The translations under genes and the position numbers were made by a program. Positions 49,957 through 63,500 of a stretch of 64,000 bases of DNA are shown here, in pieces. This stretch comes from an uncultured Altererythrobacter sp. (GTDB lineage: Bacteria > Pseudomonadota > Alphaproteobacteria > Sphingomonadales > Sphingomonadaceae). The notes beneath the pieces are model-generated. The model was not told the DNA's origin. It saw nothing but the letters and a program-made list of their open reading frames with translations, and ran no database searches. Where the stretch lies: assembly GCA_913055875.1 (NCBI GenBank), contig CAJXJY010000013.1, forward strand, positions 1-64,000. The letters run 5' to 3'. Each line of letters starts with the position of its first letter. Positions within the stretch are counted from its first letter, which is position 1.

Positions 49957-51516
49957 TCAAACCTCCACTTCGTTGACGATCTCGACCCAGTCACGCGCCT
50001 GCCCATTGGCGAAGCACGCCATTGCGTCGAACACCGCGTCGGTGAAGCCACCGACATTCATGATGTCCTTGCGATCTTTCGCCTGCGTCGAGCCGTAGGG
50101 CTGGATGTCGATGCAGATCAGCTTCGCGGCCGGGTTCCGACCCTTCAGCCTAGTCCACTCGTTCATCGTCGCCGTGGCTCCGCGCCGGGCGGGATCGACC
50201 CAGGACTGGTTGTCCGAGACGATCACCACCGTATCGACCTTCGCCTTCTCGCGGTTGAGCAAGGCAAGCGGAGCCGACACGTTGGTCCCGCCGCCACCGA
50301 CCCCGGCCAGCTTCGCGGCGTTCACCGCGACGCGGGCATCGGGATCGAGCTTCAGCGGCACGACGCCCACTTCGAACGGTAGCACGCGGGTGTGCGGATT
50401 GCTCCGCAGCAGCGCGGCCGAAACCAGCGCGGCGATATCGATGCAGCGGACGACCGAAGTCGCACCCTTGCGGTATCCGGTCGCGGGCGAGCCCATCGAG
50501 CCCGACACGTCCGGACACACCACGACATTGCCCTCCAGTGCCGGAACCTTCGCGAGCGAAAGCTCCAGCGCCCGTTCGAGCGCGGCCTGCACCGCCAGCG
50601 GGACACCCCCAGAATCTTGGGCGCCGACTTGCGTCAGCGCGGTCATCAGCTGGTACGGCGCCGGACGAACCTTCGCGATCGCTTCCTCGTCCGCCAGCCG
50701 GGCCGCGACCATCGCGGTCACGCCGTCGAGGCGGAACGCGCCCTTGCGGGCCAGCGTGTTGAGGTTCATCCGCAGCGCCTGCCAGCCGATGCGCTCGGCG
50801 AGCACGGCCCACTGCTTCGCAGTGAGCTCGAACGAGGTCAGCCACTGGAACGGGACATCGGGCAGCGGCCGCGAGCGGTCCGCTTTCCATGCCTCGAACG
50901 CAGCGATCTCCGCCGGAAGCGCGTCGACATCGTAGGGCTTGCCGATCAGCCAGCCGTAGAATGCACGCCGTTCGGCGGTCGCCGGGGCCGGGTGGACCAT
51001 CTTGACGATGTCCGCCAGGCTCGGATCGTTGCCCGTCGCCGCCTGCATCAGCTGGCGGGTCGAGGCCGTTTCCAGCCATTCGCGCACCAGCCGCTTCGGA
51101 CGCGAGCCCAGCGAGGTGCGGCCCGTCTGGCCCGACCGCATGATCTGCACGAAGGTGCGCAGCATGCGGCCGTTGTCGATCACGCGCTTGAACACCGGCA
51201 CCATCAGGTCCGGATCGGACTTGGACAGCACTGCTGCAAGCAGCGCCGGCATATCCTTCATCGCACCCGACTGGCGGGCATAGACCGCGCATTTGGCGAC
51301 CCATGCGGGATCGACCTTGCGCGCGGCGTCGAGCACGTCGGCGAGCTGCGCCTGCGCATCGGCATAGAAGCCGTCGCCCAGCGTCCCGGTTGCGGCGAGC
51401 TGCGCCAGCTTGGCTTCGGGACCGTAGGCATAGGCGTCGCCGCCCGCCCGGTTCACCGTATCGGTGCGCGGCAACACCCGTGCGAGTGCCGAAGAAAAGA
51501 GCGTCTTGTTGGCCAT
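49957..51516 (-). CDS. rsr: Ro60-family RNA-binding protein (TROVE plus vWA)
   Basis: This 519-residue protein is a bacterial Ro60 ortholog (Rsr). Residues about 10-325 form the TROVE HEAT-repeat ring that binds Y RNA and misfolded RNA ends; residues about 330-515 are a von Willebrand A domain with an intact MIDAS: DVSGS at 336-340, GGGGTNVS and VSDNQSW. The start at 51516 (MANKTLF) has GGAG upstream. It is first in a run with Y RNAs and rtcBA, as in enterobacteria, where Rsr, Y RNA and PNPase cooperate in stress RNA decay. It faces rtcR across a regulatory gap. Confidence 0.95.
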   Translation of the reverse strand: MANKTLFSSALARVLPRTDTVNRAGGDAYAYGPEAKLAQLAATGTLGDGFYADAQAQLADVLDAARKVDPAWVAKCAVYARQSGAMKDMPALLAAVLSKSDPDLMVPVFKRVIDNGRMLRTFVQIMRSGQTGRTSLGSRPKRLVREWLETASTRQLMQAATGNDPSLADIVKMVHPAPATAERRAFYGWLIGKPYDVDALPAEIAAFEAWKADRSRPLPDVPFQWLTSFELTAKQWAVLAERIGWQALRMNLNTLARKGAFRLDGVTAMVAARLADEEAIAKVRPAPYQLMTALTQVGAQDSGGVPLAVQAALERALELSLAKVPALEGNVVVCPDVSGSMGSPATGYRKGATSVVRCIDIAALVSAALLRSNPHTRVLPFEVGVVPLKLDPDARVAVNAAKLAGVGGGGTNVSAPLALLNREKAKVDTVVIVSDNQSWVDPARRGATATMNEWTRLKGRNPAAKLICIDIQPYGSTQAKDRKDIMNVGGFTDAVFDAMACFANGQARDWVEIVNEVEV

Positions 51517-51546
51517 TGTCCAACTCCATCGTCTTGCGGTGGCTTT

Positions 51547-51572
51547 GGGCGGCCGGCTCATTCCGGCCGCCC
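51547..51572 (-). promoter_or_regulatory. Hairpin in the rsr leader
   Basis: Arms 51547-51556 and 51563-51572 are perfectly complementary 10-base GC-only sequences (GGGCGGCCGG) with a 6-base loop, in the 5' leader between the sigma54 promoter and the rsr start. It may stabilise the message or control leader processing; no protein-binding site is evident. Confidence 0.6.
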
Positions 51573-51621
51573 ATTCCACCGCAGCATGCCGGGTGTTCGA
51601 CCAACCCGACGCCGGATGCAG

Positions 51622-51637
51622 TGCAGAGGGCGTGCCA
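51622..51637 (-). promoter_or_regulatory. Sigma54 (RpoN) promoter of the rsr-rtcBA operon
   Basis: On the minus strand the sequence is TGGCACG-CCCT-CTGCA, against the sigma54 consensus TGGCACG-N4-TTGCW, with one mismatch and correct spacing. It predicts a start near 51610, about 95 bases before rsr. RtcR, encoded divergently, is the matching enhancer-binding activator. Confidence 0.85.
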
Positions 51638-51694
51638 ATTCGATGTGCGGAAGCCGGAAATAAGAATAAAATATTGATAAATAACGGAAATAAT

Positions 51695-51714
51695 GTCGAT
51701 CTCTGAAGATCGAC
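51695..51714. promoter_or_regulatory. Palindrome, candidate RtcR upstream site
   Basis: A 7-base inverted repeat (GTCGATC...GATCGAC) with a 6-base spacer lies in AT-rich DNA about 85-100 bases upstream of the predicted rsr start, where activator sites for sigma54 systems usually lie. It could equally be an rtcR autoregulation site. The flanks 51660-51690 and 51730-51775 are strikingly AT-rich. Confidence 0.45.
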
Positions 51715-51780
51715 CGACTGTCGTATCGGGAAAAATATATATTATTGTATATTGAACTATAAAAATTTATCGTTCCGCGG

Positions 51781-53367
51781 ATGAAGCCCGCCACTGTCAT
51801 CGGATTCCTCGGCTCGACGCTCGACGCGGCCAAGTTCGGCCCGTCGCGCTGGAACAAGTGGCGGCCGACGGTCAGTATCTGCATGCAGGAGGACTTGCGC
51901 GTCGATCGCTTCGTGCTGCTGCACGGCACCTATCACCAACGGCTCGCCGACTTCGTGATGCAGGATATCCGCGACGTCTCGCCCGAGACCGAAGTCGTGC
52001 CGCATCTGCTCGATTTCGACGATGCGTGGGATTTCGAGGAAGTCTACGGCAAGCTGCTCGACTTCGCGCGCAGCTTTCCCTTCGACCCGGACGTGCAGGA
52101 TTACCTGATCCACATCACCACCGGCACGCATGTCGCGCAGATCTGTCTCTTCCTGCTGACCGAGGCGCGCTATCTTCCGGGCCGCCTGTTGCAGACCCAG
52201 CCGCAGCGGGGCCAGCCGCAGCCGGTCGGGACCTGGGCTGCGATCGACCTCGACCTGTCGCGCTACGATTCGATCGCCACCCGCTTCGCCGAGGCGAGCG
52301 CCGAGAGCACCAGCTTCCTCAAGAGCGGCATCGAAACGCGCAACACGGCGTTCAACCGCATGATCGAGGAAATCGAGCAGGTCGCGATGCGCAGCCGCGC
52401 GCCGATTCTGCTGATGGGCCCGACCGGGGCGGGCAAGAGCCAGCTCGCCCGCAAGATCTACGAGCTGAAGAAACTGCGCCATCAGGTCAGCGGCCCGTTC
52501 GTCGAGGTCAATTGCGCCACCCTGAAGGGCGACAGCGCTATGTCGGCCCTGTTCGGGCACCGGAAAGGCGCCTTTACCGGAGCGGTGCAGGATCGCCCCG
52601 GCCTGCTGCGCAGCGCCGACAAGGGCGTCCTGTTCCTCGACGAGATCGGCGAACTGGGGCTCGACGAGCAGGCGATGATCCTGCGCGCGATCGAGGAAGG
52701 GCGCTTCCTGCCCGTCGGTGCGGACAGCGAGGCGAACAGCGAATTCCAGCTGATCGCCGGCACCAATCGCAACCTCATGGACGAGGTGGCGGCGGGCCAT
52801 TTCCGCGAGGACCTGTTCGCCCGCCTCAACCTGTGGACCTTCGCCCTGCCCGGCCTCGCCGAGCGCCGGGAGGATATCCAGCCCAATCTCGACTACGAGC
52901 TCGAGCGGTTCGCGGAACGCGAGGGCATGCGGGTGACCTTCAACAAGGAAGCGCGCGAACGTTACCTGGCTTTCGCCGAAAGCCCGGCGGCGCTGTGGCA
53001 GGGCAATTTCCGCGATCTCGCGGCCAGCGTGACGCGCATGGCGACGCTATGCCCGAGCGGGCGGATCGATCGCGCGGCGGTGGATTTCGAATGCGAGCGG
53101 CTGGCGCGGCTCTGGTCGGGCGAGCGGGCCGAGGAGAACATCCTCGCCGACTTGCTCGGACCGGAGGGCGTTGCAAAGATCGACCCGTTCGACCGCGTCC
53201 AGCTCGCCTATGTCGTCGAGACCTGCCGCAGCAGCGCCAGCCTGTCCGAAGCCGGGCGAACGCTCTTCGCCGTCTCGCGCGAGATCCGCACATCGACCAA
53301 CGATGCCGACCGCCTGCGGAAATATCTCGCCAGGTTCGGCCTGGAATGGGCGGCCGTAACGGGCTGA
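51781..53367 (+). CDS. rtcR: RtcR, sigma54-dependent activator with CARF-like sensor
   Basis: This 528-residue protein activates the rtc operon. Residues 1-180 are a CARF-like regulatory domain (Rossmann; conserved HITTGTHVAQ at about 111-120). Residues about 195-430 form the AAA+ activator: Walker A GPTGAGKS at 213-220, the sigma54-contact loop GAFTGA at 263-268, Walker B FLDEIGE at 285-291. A C-terminal helix-turn-helix (about 470-528, SLSEAGRTLFAVSREIR) should bind DNA. In enterobacteria RtcR senses RNA damage, probably cyclic-phosphate RNA fragments. It is divergent from rsr; the start at 51781 follows AT-rich regulatory DNA. Confidence 0.95.
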   Translation: MKPATVIGFLGSTLDAAKFGPSRWNKWRPTVSICMQEDLRVDRFVLLHGTYHQRLADFVMQDIRDVSPETEVVPHLLDFDDAWDFEEVYGKLLDFARSFPFDPDVQDYLIHITTGTHVAQICLFLLTEARYLPGRLLQTQPQRGQPQPVGTWAAIDLDLSRYDSIATRFAEASAESTSFLKSGIETRNTAFNRMIEEIEQVAMRSRAPILLMGPTGAGKSQLARKIYELKKLRHQVSGPFVEVNCATLKGDSAMSALFGHRKGAFTGAVQDRPGLLRSADKGVLFLDEIGELGLDEQAMILRAIEEGRFLPVGADSEANSEFQLIAGTNRNLMDEVAAGHFREDLFARLNLWTFALPGLAERREDIQPNLDYELERFAEREGMRVTFNKEARERYLAFAESPAALWQGNFRDLAASVTRMATLCPSGRIDRAAVDFECERLARLWSGERAEENILADLLGPEGVAKIDPFDRVQLAYVVETCRSSASLSEAGRTLFAVSREIRTSTNDADRLRKYLARFGLEWAAVTG

Positions 53368-53677
53368 ACCGGCCGACCGCCTGCCAGGTCCTCGGATTTG
53401 TCTGACTTCATATAGTTCTGGGAATATCGCCAGAACCGGCTAAAACCTCTGGAAATCCACGGAAAGCTATGCGGCACGCCTTTTCCTCTTCACGACCACG
53501 GGTCAATCGGAACCCGGTGCTGCCCGCGCGATACCCTTTCATTCTTTGCTACGACCGATTTCATCGTTGCGCTGTTCGACGTGTTGCTGCGCCCGGCGCT
53601 GGCGTCGGGGGGAAGCCGGATCGGTCGTAGAGAGCGAGTAGGCGCAGCGAAAACGCGAGACAGGCAAAGAGCGGCGA
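53368..53677. other. Gap between rtcR and mcrB, no gene seen
   Basis: The 310-base interval is lower in GC than its flanks and has no convincing gene. It probably holds the mcrB promoter. No att-like repeat or tRNA was found. Confidence 0.6.
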
Positions 53678-56793
<3,116 letters not shown>

Positions 56794-56797
<4 letters not shown>

Positions 56798-58149
56798 CCC
56801 ATCTTTCGGTCCACGAATGGGGCCGAGTGGCGGTAGGCGACGGGAATGCGCACGGGTTTAGCAGGGCGCAGGCCGATGCGCTGCTGGCTTCGGCACGGGC
56901 GCATCCGTGCGGCGGCAGCGAGGGCACTGCGATCCTTGCCGACCATCATCGCCACCTGACTGCGCGTCAGGTCGTGGGCGTGCTGGCGGCGAAAGGCTGC
57001 AGCCTGGAAATCCTGCCCAAGGTCGATTCTGCAGGTGCCGCCGAAGATGCCGCTACCGTGCGCCGACGCTTGATCGGCATGCTCGATGTCGCTCTGGGCC
57101 TCGACCTGTCCGGTGGCGGAGCGGCCAGTCTGGCGCGCCAGGACGAAACGCTGCTCGATATTCTGATCCGTCTGTTCGCCGACCGCCTGCTCGACGAAGT
57201 GCGTCGAGGTCTGCCGCGCCGATACCTGGAGCGTAGCGACGACTTACGCGCGCTGCGCGGCCGGATGGACGTGATCCGCCAGTTCACCATTCATGCCGTC
57301 CGGCCCGACAGGCTGGCCTGCCGGTACGACTCGCTGGAAGCGGACACGCCGTTGTTGCGGATCATGAAGGCTACGGTGCTGTTCCTCGCCCACTACGCGC
57401 GCTCGACCGAGACACGCCGCCGCCTGACGGAGTTGCGCCACCTTCTCGACGAAGTCACCGACGTTCCGCGCGCAAACTTGCCATGGGAGCGGGTGCAGCT
57501 CGATCGTTCGAACCGGCGCTGGCGCAGCCTGTTCGACCTGTCGCGCCTGTTCCTCAAACGCGATTGGCAGGCGACGCACCACCGGGAGGATGCGGGCGAG
57601 GGTATTACGCTCCTGTTTGCGATGAACGACCTCTTCGAGGCCTATGTCGCAGTGCTCTTGCGCCGGTCGCTTGCGGGTGAGGGTACGGAAGTGGTCGCGC
57701 AAGGGGGACTCGAATACTGCCTCGGCAAATGGCGCGAGGGGGAAGATTGCGAGGCCGACCTGTTCCAGACCCGGCCGGATATACTCTTGCGGCGCGACGG
57801 CCGGGTTGTGGGCATCGTCGATACGAAATGGAAGGCGCTGGCGGAACCGTTCGAGGGGAAGGGCGGCGTCGGTCAGTCGGATATCTATCAGATGATGGCC
57901 TATGCCCGGATTTATACCTGCGACGACCTGATGCTGCTGTACCCCTGCCGCCCCGGGAGCCCGAGCGCAGAGCGCATAGTGTTCGGCATGGCGCGCGGAT
58001 GCGAACGGCTGCGGATTGCACAGATCGATTTGGCCGGCGATACGCGGACGACGTCGATGGATCTTCGCAGGCTTGTGCAGGCCGCAAGCTCAGGATGCCG
58101 GCGGCGGCCTGCAAACGGTGCAGCGGGGCGGACAAGTCGCAAGCGGTAA
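56794..58149 (+). CDS. mcrC: McrC-type endonuclease subunit
   Basis: This 451-residue protein is the nuclease partner of McrB. The PD-(D/E)xK active site is visible as RPDILLRR...GIVDTKWKAL at about residues 327-345, inside a typical McrC C-terminal domain; the N-terminal part contains the McrB-docking region. Its ATG overlaps the mcrB stop. The last about 20 codons overlap the start of a small ORF on the same strand. Confidence 0.92.
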
Positions 58150-58448
58150 AGCCGGGCCATTGGCGTGGTCGTCGGGCGGCGGAAACGCAGGAACGCGCGC
58201 GCCTGCGGCAGGCGGCGAGCCCGGAGGGGCTCTATGCCGGGCGGCTTCGTTGGCTCTGGCCGCACGCGCCGCGCGGGGGAGAAAGCCTGCGCGCGCAGGC
58301 CGAACGCTTGAGCCGCATCGCTGTACAGGGCAAAGCCGTCGAGCGGCTCCAATCGAAATTGCGCCGCGAGAAGGACTTTGCCTGCAAGATCGAAATCAAC
58401 CGGGAATTGCGCCGCGAGCAGGCCGTGCCGAAAGGACAGACCGATTGA
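58095..58448 (+). CDS. Small basic protein between McrC and Mod (unknown)
   Basis: This 117-residue frame starts with ATG inside mcrC (MPAAACKRCSGADKSQ), overlapping it by 55 bases. The sequence is basic, helical and rich in Arg/Gln/Glu, with WLWPHAPRGGESLRAQAERLSR; a CKRCS pair near the start could bind metal. It lies between McrBC and the type III methyltransferase and may be an accessory factor. I do not recognise the family. A later start is possible. The overlap and composition look like a real, translated gene, but this is not proven. Confidence 0.5.
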   Translation: MPAAACKRCSGADKSQAVKPGHWRGRRAAETQERARLRQAASPEGLYAGRLRWLWPHAPRGGESLRAQAERLSRIAVQGKAVERLQSKLRREKDFACKIEINRELRREQAVPKGQTD

Positions 58449-58490
58449 ATTCTCCGCCCCGTTCGGGGGAGGGGTTTGACAGGGAAAAGC

Positions 58491-60398
58491 ATGACTATCG
58501 AGAAACTGGATGCATCCACCTCCGACCTGACCCGGCAGAACATCGAGCGGCTGCTCGAACTGTTTCCCGAATGCCGGACGGAGGGAAGCCGCGAGGATGC
58601 GCCTTCGGTCGATTTCGACCTCCTGCGTCAGGCGCTGACCGATTATCTGGTGGAAGGCCCGGCGGAGCGGTACCGGCTCGACTGGCCGGGCAAGCGTCAG
58701 GCGCTGCTCACCGCCAATACGCCGATCGACAAGACGCTGCGTCCGATGCGCGAGGAGAGCGTGGACTTCGATACCACGCGCAACCTGTTCATCGAAGGCG
58801 ACAATCTCGACGCGCTGAAGCTGTTGCAGGAGACCTATCTCGGCAAGATCAAGATGATCTATATCGACCCGCCGTATAACACGGGCAGGGACTTCGTTTA
58901 CAAGGACAATTTTTCAGTTCGCCGTCAAGACTACGAGGCCGGGAGCGGGCAGCGCGACGAGGCGGGCGGCAGGCTGGTGGCAAATCCCGAAAGCAATGGC
59001 CGTTTCCACTCCGACTGGCTGGCAATGATGTTTCCGCGTCTCAAGCTCGCCAAGAATCTCCTCGCAGAGGATGGCGCGATTTTCATCTCCATAGACGAGG
59101 GCGAGAAGAGCGCGCTGATCTCGCTTTGCAACGAGATTTTCGGTGAATCCGCGTTGCGAAACGTGCTTGCGGTTCGAAGGCGCGTGAAGAGCCTCAACCT
59201 TCAGTTCGCGGAAGCCGGTCTTGCTTCCTTCAACGTCGGCCTGGAGTACATCCTGGTATACGCAAAATCCGACAAATTCCTCTTTTCCGCGATCCACCAG
59301 AAAAAGAAAAACGCGCCGACGAAGGGGACATGGAACGTGTTCTGGAGTGGCGCCGATCGTCCCACCATGCGGTACGAACTGATGGGCTTTACCCCTAAGA
59401 CCGGTCAGTGGCGCTGGTCGGAGGAAAAGGCGCTCGAGGGGGTCGCAAACTACGAGGGCTATCTGAAAGACGACAACGGTCAGTCGCTCGAAGAGTATTG
59501 GGAGGGGACAGGGAAGAGCAAGAGGTTCGTCCGTCGTATCGAGAACGGCGAAGGAAAAAACGGGGGTGTGCAGTACTGGGTGCCGCCGTCGGCTACGTCT
59601 TTGCGAACCTCGAACTGGCTCGATCTCGAAGTCTCGCAAATCAGGAAGGACTACGATCTTCCTTTCGACAATCCGAAAAATGTCGATTTGATGATCGAGC
59701 TGATAAAGGCTTGCGGAACGACCGATCTGACTTGCCTCGACTTTTTCGCGGGCTCTGGCACGACCGGCGATGCCGTCATGCGGCTGAACGCAGCCGACGG
59801 TGGAGAAAGGCGCTTCATTCTCGTCCAGGCAGCGGCCGAGATGGAGGCGGACGATACCGGGTTCGATACGCTGGCGGAGATTTCCCGCAAACGCCTCGAG
59901 CTGGCGAGCCGGCGAATTTCGGATAACGGCGAAGATGCCGGGAGTGTGGATACCGGCTTTCGCGCCTTCCGCATCGACAGCGGCAACTTCGCCGACACCA
60001 GCGTTACCCCCAGGGAGGCCACCCAGGAAGCGCTTGCGGGGATGGCCAACCATATCAAGGACGACCGCAGCGAGGAGGACTTGCTGTTCGGCGCGCTGCT
60101 GCGCTGGGGTGTCGATATCAGTCTGCCGATCAAGCAGCGCGAGCTGGCCGGGCGCACGGTTTGGGAAGTCGAGTCCGCGGAGGACGGCACTGGCCGGCCG
60201 CAGCTGTTGGCTTGCTTCGCGCGGCCAGGCAGAAGCGGCAAGGGCGGGATCGATACCGAGCTGGCCGACGCCATGGCAGAGCTCAATCCCGTGAAAGTGC
60301 TCTTTCGCGACGACGGGTTTGCGGACGATGCGACGATGGAAAACGTGCATTCCCGTTTCAGGCAGCTGGCGCCCGACGCCGAAGTGAAGGTGTTGTAA
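58491..60398 (+). CDS. mod: Type III restriction-modification methyltransferase (Mod)
   Basis: This 635-residue N6-adenine or N4-cytosine methyltransferase of the beta class has the catalytic DPPYNTG at about residue 126 before the SAM-binding DFFAGSGTTGDAV at about 417-429. The segment between them (about residues 200-400) is the target-recognition domain; its DNA (about 59140-59800) is less GC-rich, as is common for swapped specificity domains. It pairs with the restriction subunit downstream. GGGA before the ATG at 58491 supports that start over the longer frame. Confidence 0.92.
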   Translation: MTIEKLDASTSDLTRQNIERLLELFPECRTEGSREDAPSVDFDLLRQALTDYLVEGPAERYRLDWPGKRQALLTANTPIDKTLRPMREESVDFDTTRNLFIEGDNLDALKLLQETYLGKIKMIYIDPPYNTGRDFVYKDNFSVRRQDYEAGSGQRDEAGGRLVANPESNGRFHSDWLAMMFPRLKLAKNLLAEDGAIFISIDEGEKSALISLCNEIFGESALRNVLAVRRRVKSLNLQFAEAGLASFNVGLEYILVYAKSDKFLFSAIHQKKKNAPTKGTWNVFWSGADRPTMRYELMGFTPKTGQWRWSEEKALEGVANYEGYLKDDNGQSLEEYWEGTGKSKRFVRRIENGEGKNGGVQYWVPPSATSLRTSNWLDLEVSQIRKDYDLPFDNPKNVDLMIELIKACGTTDLTCLDFFAGSGTTGDAVMRLNAADGGERRFILVQAAAEMEADDTGFDTLAEISRKRLELASRRISDNGEDAGSVDTGFRAFRIDSGNFADTSVTPREATQEALAGMANHIKDDRSEEDLLFGALLRWGVDISLPIKQRELAGRTVWEVESAEDGTGRPQLLACFARPGRSGKGGIDTELADAMAELNPVKVLFRDDGFADDATMENVHSRFRQLAPDAEVKVL

Positions 60399-60416
60399 TG
60401 TTGGCTTCTCCCAACT

Positions 60417-60508
60417 CCGTTCGGGCTGAACTAGTCGCAGCCCTGCTCTTCCCTTTCGCCGTGGCGCTCGGAGGAAAGAGAGCCCTTCGACTGGCTCGGG
60501 GCGAACGG
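60417..60508. repeat. Degenerate inverted repeat between Mod and Res genes
   Basis: Arms CCGTTCGGGCTGAACTAGTC (60417-60436) and ...GACTGGCTCGGGGCGAACGG (60489-60508) are mutually inverted, with more mismatches than at 24562-24692. It sits in the only intergenic space of the mod-res operon. Confidence 0.65.
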
Positions 60509-60528
60509 GTCGGGAGGGCAGCCCTTCG

Positions 60529-63500
60529 ATGACCAAACAGATATTCAAGCCGCTCGACTACCAGGCCAGGGCCGCGCAGGCGGTGGTCGATTGCTTTGCC
60601 GGACAACCGCGCAGCGAAGGGATCGGCTACCGCATGGATCCGGGTGCGGACCCGGGAGCTCAGGCCGGCTTGTTCGGGAACGGGCTGCGCAATGCGCCGC
60701 TGGAGCTGTCCGAGACCGACCTGCTGGAGAACATCCGCAAGGTGCAGATGGCGCAGCACCTGCCGCCCTCGGGCGAGCTGGCGAAGAGCAAGGCCGCAAA
60801 GGTCAATCTCGATGTCGAAATGGAAACCGGCACCGGCAAGACCTTCGTCTATCTCGACACGATGTACCGGCTCCACGCCGAGTACGGCTGGTCGAAATTC
60901 ATCGTCGTCGTGCCGAGCATCGCGATCCGCGAAGGAGTGAAGAAGACGCTCGAGGATACCGAGGGCTGGTTCCAGTCGCTCTACGGGCACAAGATCCGGC
61001 ACTTCGTCTATAATAGCGGCCAGCTCGACAAGCTCACCTCGTTCAGCGAGGATGGCGGGCTGCACTGCATGATCATCAACACGCAGGCCTTCACGGCAGA
61101 TGTGCGCGCCGGCGATACCGGACGCGGGGCGGGGCGGATCATCTTCGATACGCCCGACAGCTTCCAGAGCCGCCGCCCGATCGACGTGATCGCGGGCAAT
61201 CGCCCGATCCTGATCCTCGACGAACCACAGCGCATGGAAGGGGCGAAGACGCAGGCCGCGATGACGCATTTCGAGGCGCCGCTAGCGCTGCGCTATTCGG
61301 CGACGCACAAGACGCGCCACGATCTAGTCCACCGGCTCGATGCGCTCGATGCCTACAATCGCAAGCTTGTGAAGAAGATTCAGGTGAAGGGGGTGACGAC
61401 CAGGGGCCTGCCGGGTCTGGACGGCTATCTCTACCTGTCGCACTTCCGCACCTTCGCCGATGGCCGCAAGCCGGAAGCGCGGGTGACGATCGAGCATGTT
61501 CTCAAGGGCGGGCAGGTGAAGCGCAAGCCGGTATGGCTGCGCGACGGCGACAGGCTGGAGGAGAAATCCGGCGGGCTGGCCGAATATGCGGGCTATACCG
61601 TCTCCAACATCGATGCGACGCAGCGGACGGTCGAATTCCTCAACGGGCAGGTGCTGGAAGAAGGGTGCGTCACCGGAGACGCCGGCGAAGACGCGGTGCG
61701 CCGCGTGCAAATCCGCGAGACGATCCGCACCCATTTCGAACGCGAGCGGATGCTGCATGCGCGCGGGATCAAGGTGCTCTCGCTGTTCTTCATCGACGAG
61801 GTGGCAAAATACCGCGTCTACGGCGAAGACGGCGGGAAGGAGAACGGCCTCTACGCGCAGATGTTCGAAGAGGAGTACCGGCGTGCGCTCGACGAGCTGA
61901 AGGAGCTGGATGCCAGCGACGAAGCCTGGCTTGCCTATGTGAAGCGCGATCGTCCGCACGAGGTGCATGACGGCTATTTCTCGATCGACAGGAAGGGCCG
62001 CATGGTCGAGCCGTCGGTAAACAGGACCGGCGACGAGAAAGGCGAGGCGAAGGACGAGTCGTCCTACGACCTGATCCTGAAGGACAAGGGCCGCCTGCTG
62101 TCGCTGGACGAGCCGGTTCGCTTCGTCTTCTCGCACTCGGCGCTGCGTGAAGGCTGGGACAATCCGAACGTCTTCACTATCTGTACGCTGAAACAGTCCG
62201 ATCACGAGATCGGAAAGCGCCAGGAGGTCGGGCGCGGTCTCCGGATCAGCGTCGACGCGAACGGCCACCGCACCGACGGCGAAAGCATCGTACACCAGAT
62301 CAACGTGCTGACCGTCATTGCGTCGGAGAGCTACGACGACTTCGCCAAGGCCCTCCAGGACGAGATGGCCGATGCCCTCGCAGGTCGCCCGCGCGAAGCC
62401 AGCGTGGCGTACTTCCAGTCGCTCAGCGTCAATACGCCGGAGGGTTCGCGCGAAGTAACGCAGCAGGAGGCGCGCGAGCTGGAATACTGGCTGACGGTCG
62501 AACGCTATATCGACCAGGCCTATCACATAACTTCCAAATGGCACGAGCACCGGGATACGATCGCCGAAGCCGTTGCAGCCGGAGCGTCCGGCAGGATCGA
62601 CGAGGCGTCGAGCGAGGCGCAGGCGATCTGGGCGAGCTTCCCCCAGCCGCTGCAAGGCAACGCCGCCGAATATGTCGCGCTGGTCGATACCGTGTTCGAC
62701 GAGACGGCCCTGCGCCGGATGACGGGCAATCGGCGCGATATGATCCTCCCCCGGGTGCGCCGGAAGAACCTCGAGAAGGAGGCGTTCCTGGAGCTGTGGA
62801 ACAGGATCAACCGCAAGGCCGTCTGTTTCACCGACCTGGATACCGGGAAGCTGATCGCGAGCGCCATCGCGCGGCTCGACGGCGATCTGGCCGTAGACCG
62901 GCAAAGAATCGTGGTTACGGGCGCCGAGCTCGCCGGCGGCCTCGGCGCAGAGGATATCCGCAGCCGTTCTGGATTCCGCGCGGAACGGTCGCGCTCGGAG
63001 TATCGCGAGGACGCGGTCGAAAGCGACGTCCGCTTCGACTTGATCGGCCGGCTGGCATCGTCGACGCGGCTTACCCGCCGGACCGCGGGACGCATCCTCA
63101 CCGGCATCAAGGCGAGCACCTTTGCGATGTTCGGCCGAAACCCCGAAATGTTCCTCCGCAAAGCCGCCGACCTGATCCGCCGGGAGAAGGTCGCCCTGGC
63201 GATCGAATCGCTGCGCTACGAAAAAACCGGGCAGACCTACGATGTCTCCATCTTCGAGACCGACCGCTACGAGATCCCGTCCGAAAGCGCATTCGAGGCG
63301 GCAAGCCACGTCTACGATTACGTCGCGGTCGATTCGAAGAACGAGCGCAAGTTCGCGCAGGAACTGGAGGCGGCCGAGGAGGTCGTGGTTTACGCAAAGC
63401 TTCCGCGCGGCTTCGTGATCCCGACGCCGGGTGGCAGCTACAATCCGGACTGGGCCATCGCTCTGGAGTTTGCCGGAGAGAGACAGATCTATTTCGTGGC

